From Actinomadura sp. KC06 (GTDB lineage: Bacteria > Actinomycetota > Actinomycetes > Streptosporangiales > Streptosporangiaceae), in the NCBI RefSeq assembly GCF_004348735.1, contig NZ_SMKT01000010.1, positions 1-64,000 on the forward strand: DNA of 64,000 bases. Reading direction: 5' to 3'. A program made the position numbers and the translations under genes. The notes under the pieces were generated by a model, which ran no database searches, was not told where the DNA came from, and was given only the letters and a program-made list of their open reading frames with translations. Positions 32,267-42,537 of this stretch are shown in pieces. Each line of letters begins with the position of its first letter. Position 1 is the first letter of the stretch.

Positions 32267-32295
32267 ACACTAACGCTGGTGTCGCCGAGATGCAA
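32267..32295 (-). promoter_or_regulatory. Promoter of the hypothetical-VOC unit
   Basis: On the minus strand, TTGCAT (complement of 32290-32295), a 17-bp spacer and TAGTGT (complement of 32267-32272) match a vegetative sigma-70-type promoter about 30 bp before the start at 32235. Confidence 0.6.
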
Positions 32296-32359
32296 CCGGT
32301 AAAATGAGTATGCCGGTGTCGCAGGTTGGTAGACTGCGCGCGAACAGGCAGGAGAGGTG

Positions 32360-32902
32360 ATGGCCGAGGCTCAGGACGACCCCGCGCCGCTGCTCAGGGA
32401 CTTCGTCAACACGCTCAACATCGACGCCGCCGAGGACGAGCTGACGACGCCCGAGCGGCTCGCCGCGTGGCTGGCCGGGCGCGGGCTCGTCCCGGACGGC
32501 GCACGGGCGTCCGGCGCCGACCTCGCCACCGCGATCACGCTCCGGGAGGGCCTCCGCGAGGCCATGTCCGCACACCACGGGCCGCGCGAGGCCGAGTTCC
32601 CCGACGACCTGGAGGACGCTCTCGCCGCCGTGCCCCTGCGGGTCAGGTTCGCCGGGGCGCGTCCGGGCCTCGTCCCGCTCGACCCGCCCGGCACGGCCGC
32701 CGCCGGCCTGGCCCGGCTCGCCGTCGCGATCATGGACGCGGTCGCCGCCGGGACGTGGTCCCGGCTGAAGGTCTGCCAGGAGGACACCTGCCGCTGGGCG
32801 TTCCTGGACACGTCCAAGAACCGGTCCCGCGCCTGGTGCTCGATGAGCACCTGCGGGAACCGCACCAAGACCCGCGCCTACCGGGCCCGCCGCCGGGCCT
32901 GA
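32360..32902 (+). CDS. ABATE/CGNR zinc-finger transcriptional regulator
   Basis: A 180-residue protein; ATG 32360 follows GGAGAG, with GTG 32357 the alternative. The N-terminal ABATE domain (LLRDFVNTLNIDAAEDELTT, LRVRFAGARPGLVPLDPPG) leads to the C-terminal CGNR zinc finger: CQEDTCRWAFLDTSKNRSRA, then WCSMSTCGNRTKTRAYRARR. Four cysteines and the CGNR signature are intact. Such proteins are probable DNA-binding stress regulators with little direct characterisation. A TAGACT -10 candidate lies at 32330-32335. Confidence 0.9.
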   Translation: MAEAQDDPAPLLRDFVNTLNIDAAEDELTTPERLAAWLAGRGLVPDGARASGADLATAITLREGLREAMSAHHGPREAEFPDDLEDALAAVPLRVRFAGARPGLVPLDPPGTAAAGLARLAVAIMDAVAAGTWSRLKVCQEDTCRWAFLDTSKNRSRAWCSMSTCGNRTKTRAYRARRRA

Positions 32903-32960
32903 CCGCGTCCCGGGGGCCTAGTGTGGGCGGTGACCCCGGACGGAGAGGACGTGCCGCGCC

Positions 32961-33500
32961 ATGGCCGATGTCGGAGTGCGGCCCGCACGGCGGGCGGACG
33001 CCGCCGCCGTCGCCGGCATCCAGGTGCGGGCCTGGCGGCAGGGCTACCGCGACCTGCTGCCCGCCGCCGTCCTCGCCGAGGTGACCGGGCCCGCCGCGCT
33101 CGAGGTCTGGCGGGAGAAGTGGATGGAGGCGGCCACGGCGCCGCCGAGCCCGCGGCACCGGCTGCTCGTCGCCGTGGCGTCCGACCTCGTCGTCGGTTTC
33201 GCCGCGCACGCCCCGGCCGAGGACCCCGACCTCGACCCGGCCGACACCGCCGAGCTGATCACGCTGCTCGTCGACCCGCTGCACGCCCGCGCCGGACACG
33301 GCAGCCGGCTGCTCGCCGCGACCGCCGACCTGCTCCGCGAGGACGGCTTCGCCACCCTGACCACGTGGGCGTTCGAGGACGACGAGGTGACGCGCACGTT
33401 CCTCGGCTCCGCCGGCTGGGCCCCCGACGGGACGGCCCGGACGCTCGACATGGGCGAGCCCGTCCGGCAGATCCGCCTGCACACCGACATCAGCGGCTGA
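32961..33500 (+). CDS. GNAT-family N-acetyltransferase
   Basis: A 179-residue protein from ATG 32961. GNAT features are VRPARRADAAAVAGIQVRAW (beta-1/alpha-1), LITLLVDPLHARAGHGSRLL (the acetyl-CoA pyrophosphate loop, degenerate RAGHGS form) and the late strand WAFEDDEVTRTFLGSAGWAP. The substrate is unknown. It lies between the CGNR regulator and an MFS transporter on the same strand. Confidence 0.87.
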   Translation: MADVGVRPARRADAAAVAGIQVRAWRQGYRDLLPAAVLAEVTGPAALEVWREKWMEAATAPPSPRHRLLVAVASDLVVGFAAHAPAEDPDLDPADTAELITLLVDPLHARAGHGSRLLAATADLLREDGFATLTTWAFEDDEVTRTFLGSAGWAPDGTARTLDMGEPVRQIRLHTDISG

Positions 33501-33544
33501 GCCGGTTGGGCAGGGGGCGGTGCGGACCGCGGGCGCCCCGCCCA

Positions 33545-33550
33545 TATCTT
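33545..33550 (+). promoter_or_regulatory. -10 element TATCTT for a leaderless MFS transcript
   Basis: TATCTT, 7 nt, then GTG 33558; no ribosome-binding site. Confidence 0.55.
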
Positions 33551-33557
33551 TGAAGCC

Positions 33558-35231
33558 GTGCCCGAGCCCACCTCCCTGACGCCGCCGCGCGCGCCCGTGC
33601 CCGCGGAGGCCGCCGCCGGACGTCGCCGCCGCTGGCTCGGCATGGCCGTGATGAGCCTCGGCGTCTCGCTGATCGTGGTGGACGCCACCATCGTGGGCGT
33701 CCTGCTGCCGAGGATGGTCACCGACCTGGGCCTGACGACCACCGACGCCGAATGGGTCACCTCGATCTACGCGCTGGTGTTCGCCGCGCTGCTGATCCCG
33801 TCCGGCCGCGCGGGCGACCTGTTCGGGCGGCGCCGGATGTTCGTGCTCGGCGTGGCGGTGTTCGCGGCGGCGAGCGCCGGCGCCGCGCTCGCGGGCGACG
33901 GCTCGGCGCTCATCGGCGCACGCGCGCTCCAGGGCGTCGGCGCCGCGATGGTCCTGCCGGCGACGCTGTCGACGGTGAACGCCGTGTTCACCGGCCGGGA
34001 GCGCGCCGTCGCCTTCGGGATCTGGGGCTCGATGATCAGCGGCATGGCGGCGCTCGGGCCCCTCGCCGGCGGCGCGCTCGCCACCGGCGGCGGATGGCGC
34101 TGGGCGTTCGGGGTCAACCTGCCGCTCGGCGCCGCGCTGATCGCCGGCGCGCTGTGGCTGATGCCCGAGACCCGGCAGCCGCGTCCCGGAACGGCGCGCC
34201 GCGGAAAGGCGGGGCGTGACATCGACTGGCTCGGCGGGCTGCTGTCCACGCTCGGGCTCGGCGCGCTGGTGTGCGGGATCATCGAGGGCCAGACGTACGG
34301 CTGGTGGGCCGCGACGCGCCCGTTCTCGACGGCCGGGCTCGACTGGCCGGAGTCGGGGCCCTCGCCCGTCCCGGTCGTCCTGGCCCTCGGCGTGGTGCTG
34401 CTCGCGGTGCTGGTCGTGGTCGAACGTTCCCGCGCGGCGGCCGGACGCTCCGTCCTGCTCGACCTGGACCTGTTCCGCATCCCGAACTTCCGGCGCGGGA
34501 ACCTCGCGTCGGCCCTGATCAACGTCGGCGAGCTGGGGCTGCTGTTCGTCCTGCCGCTGTTCCTGCTCGGCGTGCACGGCACGAACCCGCTGGAGATCAG
34601 CGTCGCCATCCTGCCGCTCGCCGTCGGCGCGTTCCTGTCCGGCGGGTACGCGGGCAGGCTCGCCAACCGGCGCGGCGCGCACCGGGTCGTGCAGATCGGC
34701 ATGGTGCTGGAGGTCGCGGCGGTCGTCGCGCTGGGCGTCACGGTGTCGGCGTCCACCGGCGGGCTCGGGCTCGCGCCGTGGATGCTGCTGTACGGGCTGG
34801 GCCTCGGCCTGACGTCGGCGCAGCTGACGAACGTGTCGCTGGCGGACGTCCCGCAGGCGCAGGCGGGGCAGGCGTCCGGCACCCAGTCCACGGCCCGGCA
34901 GGTCGGCGCGGCGCTCGGCATCGCCGCCATCGGGACGGTGTTCGCGACGAGCCTCGGCCACGCGATGACCGACCGGCTCTCCGGCTCCGCGCTCCCGCCC
35001 GAGGAACGCGCCGCCGTCGCCCACGACCTGCGCGAGAGCGCCGGAACCTACGGACGCGAGCTGCACGACACGCCCGCCCGCGCCGTGGAGGCCCGCGCCG
35101 CCGACGAGAGCCTCGCCGTCGCGACCAGGCATGCGGCCCTCACGACCGCCGCGATCCTGGCGCTCGGGCTCGCCGTGTCCCTGCGCCTACGCCCGAGCAT
35201 TGATCACCATCGGGAAGAATCGAAGGGATAG
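33558..35231 (+). CDS. MFS drug:H+ antiporter, DHA2 (14-TM) type
   Basis: A 557-residue permease. It has the MFS motif A loop (GRAGDLFGRRRMFVLGVAVF), antiporter motif C (MAALGPLAGGALATGGGWRW) and a DHA2-like first helix with the conserved D-A-T (LIVVDATIVGVLLPRM). About 14 hydrophobic segments are present, with a long cytoplasmic loop around residue 215 (RQPRPGTARRGKAGRDIDWL). It probably exports drugs or metabolites. Its stop is 34 bp before menA, but a functional link is doubtful. Confidence 0.92.
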   Translation: MPEPTSLTPPRAPVPAEAAAGRRRRWLGMAVMSLGVSLIVVDATIVGVLLPRMVTDLGLTTTDAEWVTSIYALVFAALLIPSGRAGDLFGRRRMFVLGVAVFAAASAGAALAGDGSALIGARALQGVGAAMVLPATLSTVNAVFTGRERAVAFGIWGSMISGMAALGPLAGGALATGGGWRWAFGVNLPLGAALIAGALWLMPETRQPRPGTARRGKAGRDIDWLGGLLSTLGLGALVCGIIEGQTYGWWAATRPFSTAGLDWPESGPSPVPVVLALGVVLLAVLVVVERSRAAAGRSVLLDLDLFRIPNFRRGNLASALINVGELGLLFVLPLFLLGVHGTNPLEISVAILPLAVGAFLSGGYAGRLANRRGAHRVVQIGMVLEVAAVVALGVTVSASTGGLGLAPWMLLYGLGLGLTSAQLTNVSLADVPQAQAGQASGTQSTARQVGAALGIAAIGTVFATSLGHAMTDRLSGSALPPEERAAVAHDLRESAGTYGRELHDTPARAVEARAADESLAVATRHAALTTAAILALGLAVSLRLRPSIDHHREESKG

Positions 35232-35265
35232 TCCCCCTGTCGCCCCACGAGAACGAGCGGTAACT

Positions 35266-36147
35266 GTGGCCACGCTCTCCCAATGGGTCGCCGGATCCCG
35301 GCCCCGCACCCTGCCCGCGTCCCTCGTCCCCGTCGTCGTCGGCACCGGCGTCGCGGCCGGCGAGGGCGGTGCCGGTGAAGGCGGCGCCGTCTGGTGGCGC
35401 GCGGTGCTCGCCGCGGTCGTCGCGCTCGTCCTGCAGATCGGCGTGAACTACTCCAACGACTACAGCGACGGCGTCCGCGGCACCGACGAGGACCGCGTCG
35501 GCCCGCTCCGCCTCGTCGGGTCCAAGGTCGCGCCGCCGAAGCAGGTCCTCGCCGCCGCGCTCGGCTGCTTCCTCGCCGCCGCCGTCGCCGGGCTCGTCCT
35601 CGCCGCCGTGACGACCTGGTGGCTGCTCCTCGTCGGCGCGTTCGCGATCCTCGCGGCCTGGTTCTACACGGGCGGCAAGACCCCGTACGGCTACCGGGCG
35701 CTGGGCGAGGTGTCGGTGTTCGTCTTCTTCGGCCTCGTCGCCGTCGTCGGGACGGTGTACGTCCAGGTCGAGGGCCTGCCGTGGGAGGCGTGGGCGGCGG
35801 CGGTGCCGATCGGGCTGCTGGCCTGCGGGCTGCTCGTGGCCAACAACCTGCGCGACATCCCCACCGACCGCGAGGCCGGGAAGCGGACCCTCGCCGTCGT
35901 GCTCGGCGACCGCTGGACCCGCCTGCTGTACGCGGCGTGCACCGCGCTGCCGTTCATGATCGTCCTGGTGCTGGCGGCCCCGCATCCGTGGGCGCTGATC
36001 GCGCTGCTCGCCGCGCCGCTGTCGCTCCCGCCGACGCAGAAGGTGCTGGGCGGTGCGGCCGGCCCCGCCCTGATCCCCGTGCTGGGCGAGACCGGCCGGC
36101 TCCAGATCGCCTACGGCGTCCTGCTGGCGGTCGGGCTCGCGCTCTGA
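35266..36147 (+). CDS. menA: 1,4-dihydroxy-2-naphthoate polyprenyltransferase
   Basis: A 293-residue UbiA-superfamily membrane enzyme that prenylates DHNA to demethylmenaquinone. GTG 35266 (VATLSQWVAGSRPRTLPASL) matches the MenA N-terminus, including the SRPRTLPAS segment. Aspartate motifs are NYSNDYSDGVRGTDEDRVGP and NNLRDIPTDREAGKRTLAV. Other men genes are not in the window. The last 37 bp overlap the convergent membrane-protein gene. Confidence 0.93.
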   Translation: MATLSQWVAGSRPRTLPASLVPVVVGTGVAAGEGGAGEGGAVWWRAVLAAVVALVLQIGVNYSNDYSDGVRGTDEDRVGPLRLVGSKVAPPKQVLAAALGCFLAAAVAGLVLAAVTTWWLLLVGAFAILAAWFYTGGKTPYGYRALGEVSVFVFFGLVAVVGTVYVQVEGLPWEAWAAAVPIGLLACGLLVANNLRDIPTDREAGKRTLAVVLGDRWTRLLYAACTALPFMIVLVLAAPHPWALIALLAAPLSLPPTQKVLGGAAGPALIPVLGETGRLQIAYGVLLAVGLAL

Positions 36148-37154
36148 GCATCCCGCTCGGCGGCCCGGCCGGTGACCTGAGCGTCCCGCTCGGCGAGCAG
36201 GACGGCGCCGGTGACGCCCATGAGGAGCCCCGCGAGAAGCCCGCAGAGGGTCGTCAGGTTGAGCGCGCTGGACGAGCCCGAGCCGAGGACCTCCGGCTGG
36301 CTGAGCGCCGCGATGAGCCGGTAGAACGACCACGCGAACGTCGCGCCCGCGCCGATCCACACGCCCGCCAGCGGCACCGCGAACCGCTCCGGACGCCCCG
36401 CCCGCTGGACGATCGCCAGCAGCGCTACCGCGCCCGCGAGCGCCATCAGGCCCATCACACCGTCGGCCAGCTGCTGGACGGCCCCCCGATGGTCGAGTGC
36501 CTCGCCGTGGATCCCGGCCGTCCCGCCGAACGCCCAGTAGAACTGCACGGCCGCGAAGACGACGGCGAACACCCCCGCCGTGCGCGCCAGAAGCACCTGC
36601 AGCTCGTGTGTCGCGCCCTTGGCGACGTCCTGGGTGCGGACGGCGAAAACGTCCGGCCACCTTTCCCGCGCGTAAAGCACGAAGGCCGTGAGCAGCCCTA
36701 GCCCCTGCAACGTGAATCCCGCGTACACGACCACGTACACCCAGCCCTGGATCGCGTTGTCGGACGCAGTGAGCGGCTCGGACGAGAACAGCGTCTGGAG
36801 GAGTGCGCCGAGCGGGACGGCGAGGGCGATCGGCGCGAGCAGCCCGGCGCCGATCCACATCGGCGTCAGCACCAGCCACGCCGGGACGCGCAGGCCCCAG
36901 CGGAACGTGAACGCCAGGACGACCAGCACGGCCACCGCGTCCATGGCCATCGTGATCGCGTTGCCCACGTAGAGGGCGGAGCTCTTGGCCGCCTCCGCGT
37001 CGCTCCACCCGACCGTGCTGCCGGACAACCACGCGATCTTGAGGCTGAGGTAGGGGACGCACGCCGCGACGGTCGCCGCGCACACGCCCAGCCGCAGCCG
37101 CCCCGGCCCCGCGCCCGCGACGGGCGCACTCCCGGTGAGAACTGAAACGGTCAT
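36111..37154 (-). CDS. Polytopic membrane protein of unknown function
   Basis: A 347-residue protein from ATG 37154 with about eight hydrophobic helices (VCAATVAACVPYLSLKIAWL, MAMDAVAVLVVLAFTFRW, LLAPIALAVPLGALLQTLF, VVVYAGFTLQGLGLLTAFVL, AGVFAVVFAAVQFYWAFGG, LCGLLAGLLMGVTGAVLLA). SLKIAWLSGSTVGW near the start and YWAFGGTAG in the middle are distinctive conserved-looking patches. No catalytic motif is recognisable. Its C-terminal codons overlap the convergent menA. Confidence 0.8.
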   Translation of the reverse strand: MTVSVLTGSAPVAGAGPGRLRLGVCAATVAACVPYLSLKIAWLSGSTVGWSDAEAAKSSALYVGNAITMAMDAVAVLVVLAFTFRWGLRVPAWLVLTPMWIGAGLLAPIALAVPLGALLQTLFSSEPLTASDNAIQGWVYVVVYAGFTLQGLGLLTAFVLYARERWPDVFAVRTQDVAKGATHELQVLLARTAGVFAVVFAAVQFYWAFGGTAGIHGEALDHRGAVQQLADGVMGLMALAGAVALLAIVQRAGRPERFAVPLAGVWIGAGATFAWSFYRLIAALSQPEVLGSGSSSALNLTTLCGLLAGLLMGVTGAVLLAERDAQVTGRAAERDAQSASPTASRTP

Positions 37155-37243
37155 GCCCCGACGATGGCGCGGACGGCCTCCGCGCCACTTCCCGCCACCG
37201 GGTGAAACCGCCCCCGCACTTCCCCCGCAGGGGTGAGGGCGCC

Positions 37244-37936
37244 TCAGTCGGACCGCGCGGCCGCACCCCAGTCGATCTCGGGAAGGCCGGCGTCCACCAG
37301 GGCCTTGTTCACGGCGCTGAACGGCCGCGTCCCGAAGAACTTCTTGGCGCTGAGCGGGCTTGGGTGCGCCGACTCGATCACGGTGTGCTGCGCGCCGGTG
37401 ATGAGCCGGGCCTTCTTGCGGGCGTAGGCGCCCCAGAGCACGAACACCACGCGCTCGGACTTGTCGTTCAGGGCGCGGATCGCGGCGTCGGTGAAGTCCT
37501 CCCAGCCCTTGCCGGCGTGCGACCCGGCGTCGCCGCCGCGGACGGTCAGCACCGCGTTGAGCAGCAGCACCCCCTGGTCGGCCCAGCGGGTGAGATCGCC
37601 GGACTTCGCGACCGGCACCTCCAGGTCGGTGGCCAGCTCCTTGTAGATGTTGCGCAGCGACGGCGGCAGCCGCACGCCGTCGCGCACGCTGAAGCTGAGC
37701 CCGTGCGCCTGGCCGGGCCCGTGGTAGGGGTCCTGGCCGAGGATCAGGACGCGGGCGCCGCCGAACGGGCAGTGCCGGAACGCGCTGAACAGGTCCTCGC
37801 GCGGCGGGTAGACGGTCTGGGCGGCGTACTCCCCCGCGACGAACGCTCCCAGCGCGGCGGTGGCGATCGGGTCGAGCAGCGGGTCGAGCCGCTCCCGCCA
37901 GTCGCCGGGCAGCATTTCCATCAGGTCGAGGGACAT
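37244..37936 (-). CDS. ung: Uracil-DNA glycosylase, family 1
   Basis: A 230-residue enzyme removing uracil from DNA. The water-activating motif is GQDPYHGPGQAHGLSFS (Asp69 catalytic), the Phe/Asn uracil pocket is NIYKELATDL and VLLLNAVLTV, and the DNA-intercalating loop is HPSPLSAKKFFG. Length and motifs are normal for the family. It stands alone between a membrane protein and a divergent modA. Confidence 0.95.
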   Translation of the reverse strand: MSLDLMEMLPGDWRERLDPLLDPIATAALGAFVAGEYAAQTVYPPREDLFSAFRHCPFGGARVLILGQDPYHGPGQAHGLSFSVRDGVRLPPSLRNIYKELATDLEVPVAKSGDLTRWADQGVLLLNAVLTVRGGDAGSHAGKGWEDFTDAAIRALNDKSERVVFVLWGAYARKKARLITGAQHTVIESAHPSPLSAKKFFGTRPFSAVNKALVDAGLPEIDWGAAARSD

Positions 37937-38034
37937 CGTCGGGCCTCCGGGACGTGATCTTCAGTCGCGGCTCACCCTAGTGCGCGGCACTGACACGCCA
38001 GGGCCGAATCCCGGGAGCGCACCCGTCGCAACCG

Positions 38035-38040
38035 TAGGAT
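38035..38040 (+). promoter_or_regulatory. -10 element TAGGAT for a leaderless modA transcript
   Basis: TAGGAT lies 8 nt before ATG 38049, and no ribosome-binding site is present. Confidence 0.5.
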
Positions 38041-38048
38041 GAAGCCAT

Positions 38049-38828
38049 ATGCCCGATTCCCCCCGGCGGCGGCGGTTCCGCGCGTCCGTGCTGCTCGTCG
38101 CGCTCGCCGTCCCCGGCCTCGGCGCGGGCTGCGGCGGCTCGTCCGGGCCGACGACGCTCACCGTCCTGGCCACCACGTCGCTGACGGAGGTGTCCGAGGA
38201 GATCGCGACGGCGTACGCCCAGGAGACCCCCGGCATCAGGCTCCGGTTCGAGTTCGCCGCCGCGCCCGATATGGCCGACCGGCTGTCCGGCCACGATCCC
38301 GCGGACGTGCTGGTGACGGCGGACAAGACCGACATCGACGAGTCCGACGACTATCTGGCGAAACCGCACCGGATCGTCGCGCAGACCTCGCTGACCATCG
38401 CCGTCGGCCCCGGAAACCCCCGGCGCGTCCGCGGCCTCCACGACCTGACGCGCCGCGGCCTGCGGGTGGCGGTCGGCGCCGGGACGGTCCCGGTGGGCCG
38501 CTACACCCGCCAGGTGTTCGCGAAGGCTGGGCTGACCGTCCGGTGGAGTTCGGAGGAGATCAGCGCGCGGGCCGTCCTGGACCGGGTGCGCTCCGGCGAG
38601 GCGGACGCGGGGATCGTCTACGTCACCGACCTGCGCTCGGCGGGCGTGGCCGCGAGCAGCGTCCCCATCCCGGCGGCCGTGAACGTCACCGCGGCCTTCC
38701 CCGCGGCGGCCGTCCAGGACAGCGACCACGGCGAGGACGCGAACGCATTCATATCGTGGCTGACCGGCCCATCCGCGCAGAAGCTGTTCAACAAATACGG
38801 CTTCGCCACCCCGCGCGCCCCCCAGTGA
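38049..38828 (+). CDS. modA: Molybdate-binding lipoprotein ModA, orphan
   Basis: A 259-residue protein. The signal peptide (FRASVLLVALAVPGLGAGC) ends in a lipobox-like LGAGC. The ModA fold is supported by LTVLATTSLTEVSEEIATAY, RFEFAAAPDMADRLSGHDPA, VLVTADKTDID, DLTRRGLRVAVGAGTVPVGR and DAGIVYVTDLRSAG. It binds molybdate or a similar oxyanion outside the cell. modB and modC are not adjacent, so it either uses a distant permease or has another oxyanion role. A MOSC protein is 20 kb away but unlinked. Confidence 0.88.
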   Translation: MPDSPRRRRFRASVLLVALAVPGLGAGCGGSSGPTTLTVLATTSLTEVSEEIATAYAQETPGIRLRFEFAAAPDMADRLSGHDPADVLVTADKTDIDESDDYLAKPHRIVAQTSLTIAVGPGNPRRVRGLHDLTRRGLRVAVGAGTVPVGRYTRQVFAKAGLTVRWSSEEISARAVLDRVRSGEADAGIVYVTDLRSAGVAASSVPIPAAVNVTAAFPAAAVQDSDHGEDANAFISWLTGPSAQKLFNKYGFATPRAPQ

Positions 38829-38906
38829 ACGGCGCTCTCCAGGGCGTGATCACCGAATCCGGGTACGCTGACTACACGCGGTCCTCTACGATGACGGGAG
38901 CCGAAC

Positions 38907-39596
38907 GTGACGGAGGAATCACCCAAAGTGAGCACACTTGCCACTGTTCACCACCGCCGCGAGCTCCCCGACACCCCCTACAACCTCTGGATGCGGGACG
39001 AACTCGCCGATGTACTCGATCTCCCCCACGACGGCACCCGAGTCGAGATCATCGGTGGGGAGATCATCGTGTCACCAGGGCCGGACTATGGCCACAACGC
39101 CGTCATCCGCGGTATCCAGCAGCGGATCTTCGCCGCAGAGCTGACGGACCCCTCGTTCCCGTGGCGTTGCATCGCGACACAGGACGTGAAGCTCAGCGAC
39201 ATCCATGACGGTTACATCCCCGACCTTTGCGTGCTGAGTGAGGAGAACGACAGGCGGGCACGGACCGCGCAACTCAAGAAAGTGGTCCCCCAGATGCTCG
39301 AACTGGTCGTCGAGGTCACCTCGCCGTCGACGGCATGCGACGACCGCAACCCCGGCCCCAGGCGATCCGCACTGACGAAATGGAACGGCTACGCCCGTGT
39401 CGGCGTCCCGTACTACCTGCTGGTCGACCGTGACCCGCGGGCGGCGCGGACCACGTTGTTCACCACCCCCGACGCCGCCAAGGGCGAATACACGGAGTCG
39501 GTGAACTGGGCGTTCGGGGAGCCCGTCAAGCTGCCCGAGCCGTTCGGGCTGGAGATCCCCACGGACATCTGGGAGCCGTGGCAGCAGGGCGGCTGA
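38907..39596 (+). CDS. Uma2-family (DUF820) putative endonuclease
   Basis: A 229-residue protein. GTG 38907 follows GGGAG at 6-nt spacing; GTG 38928 after GGAGGA is an alternative. PD-(D/E)XK-like elements are VEIIGGEIIVSPGPDYGHNA, YIPDLCVLSEEN (the PD motif) and LELVVEVTSPSTACDDR (ExV core), followed by KWNGYARVGVPYYLLVDRDP, all typical of Uma2. Such genes are numerous in actinomycetes and cyanobacteria and their function is unproven. The VTSPSTACDDRNPGPRRSAL stretch differs slightly from the usual VTSPS..DR..K spacing. Confidence 0.88.
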   Translation: MTEESPKVSTLATVHHRRELPDTPYNLWMRDELADVLDLPHDGTRVEIIGGEIIVSPGPDYGHNAVIRGIQQRIFAAELTDPSFPWRCIATQDVKLSDIHDGYIPDLCVLSEENDRRARTAQLKKVVPQMLELVVEVTSPSTACDDRNPGPRRSALTKWNGYARVGVPYYLLVDRDPRAARTTLFTTPDAAKGEYTESVNWAFGEPVKLPEPFGLEIPTDIWEPWQQGG

Positions 39597-39610
39597 ACCC
39601 GTCCGGCCCC

Positions 39611-39637
39611 TGTCACATCTCTTTCGTTCGCTTCGTC
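39611..39637 (+). promoter_or_regulatory. ECF41-type promoter TGTCACA-N16-CGTC
   Basis: TGTCACA (39611-39617), exactly 16 nt, then CGTC (39634-39637). This is the promoter architecture reported for ECF41 sigma factors, and it lies directly upstream of an ECF41 gene, so the sigma factor should transcribe itself. Confidence 0.8.
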
Positions 39638-39672
39638 AGTGCTATGACATGGGCCTGACGAGGGGGAATGTG

Positions 39673-40548
39673 ATGGACGAGCGCGAGTTCCTGGCGGACG
39701 AGTTCGAGCGGCACCGCGTGCATCTCAGGGCGGTCGCCTACCGGATGCTCGGGTCGCTCGCGGAGGCGGACGACGCCGTCCAGGAGTCGTGGTTCCGGCT
39801 CAGCCGCTCCGACGCCGACGCCATCGAGAACCTGGGCGGCTGGCTGACCACAGTCGTCGGACGCGTCTGCCTCGACATGCTGCGCTCCCGCACCGCACGC
39901 CGCGAAGACCCGCTGGAGGAGCGCCTTCCGGATCCGGTCATCGGCCCGGCGTCCGGGCTCGACCCCGAGCAGGAGGCGCTGATGGCCGACTCCGTCGGGC
40001 TCGCGCTGCTGGTGGTGCTCCAGTCGCTGACGCCCGCCGAGCGGCTCGCGTTCGTCCTGCACGACACGTTCGCCGTCCCGTTCGAGGACATCGCCCCGAT
40101 CGTCGGACGCTCCCCCGCCGCCGCCCGCCAGCTCGCCAGCCGGGCCCGCCGCCGGGTGCGGGGCTCCGCACCCGTCCCCGAACGCGACCCGGTCCGCCAG
40201 CGCGAGGTCGTCGCGGCGTTCCAGGCCGCGGCGCAGGGCGGCGACTTCGAGGCCCTCGTCGCCGTCCTGGCCCCCGACGTCGTCCTGCGCGCCGACACCG
40301 GCGCGCCGACCGGACTGATCGAGGTGCACGGCGCGAAGGCGGTCGCCGGTCAGGCGCTCATGTTCCGCCAGGGCGGCGGCGAACCGCGCCCGGCGCTGGT
40401 CAACGGCACCGCCGGTGTGGTCGGCGTCGTGAACGGACGCGCGAGGTCCGTCCTGTCCTTCACGATCGTGGACGGCCGGGTCGCCGCCATCGACATCCTC
40501 GCCGACCCCGAGCGCCTCGCCCGCCTGGACCTCACCGTCCTCGACTGA
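39673..40548 (+). CDS. sigJ: ECF41-family (SigJ-like) RNA polymerase sigma factor
   Basis: A 291-residue protein; ATG 39673 sits 6 nt after GAGGGGGA. Region 2 is FLADEFERHRVHLRAVAYRM, EADDAVQESWFRLSR and NLGGWLTTVVGRVCLDMLRS. Region 4 is LTPAERLAFVLHDTFAVPFE and IVGRSPAAARQLASRARRRV. The C-terminal SnoaL-like domain (about 180-291) that regulates ECF41 activity is present; the NPDKL motif near its end appears as DPERL. No anti-sigma gene is present, as expected for ECF41. The usual downstream carboxymuconolactone decarboxylase/oxidoreductase partner is absent, and the promoter upstream suggests autoregulation. Confidence 0.92.
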   Translation: MDEREFLADEFERHRVHLRAVAYRMLGSLAEADDAVQESWFRLSRSDADAIENLGGWLTTVVGRVCLDMLRSRTARREDPLEERLPDPVIGPASGLDPEQEALMADSVGLALLVVLQSLTPAERLAFVLHDTFAVPFEDIAPIVGRSPAAARQLASRARRRVRGSAPVPERDPVRQREVVAAFQAAAQGGDFEALVAVLAPDVVLRADTGAPTGLIEVHGAKAVAGQALMFRQGGGEPRPALVNGTAGVVGVVNGRARSVLSFTIVDGRVAAIDILADPERLARLDLTVLD

Positions 40549-40610
40549 CCGTCCTCCAGCCCCCACCCACCGCCATTCAACGGACGAGCTCCGCTCGACT
40601 GACCCCGGGC

Positions 40611-42529
<1,919 letters not shown>

Positions 42530-42537
42530 TTAGCAAC

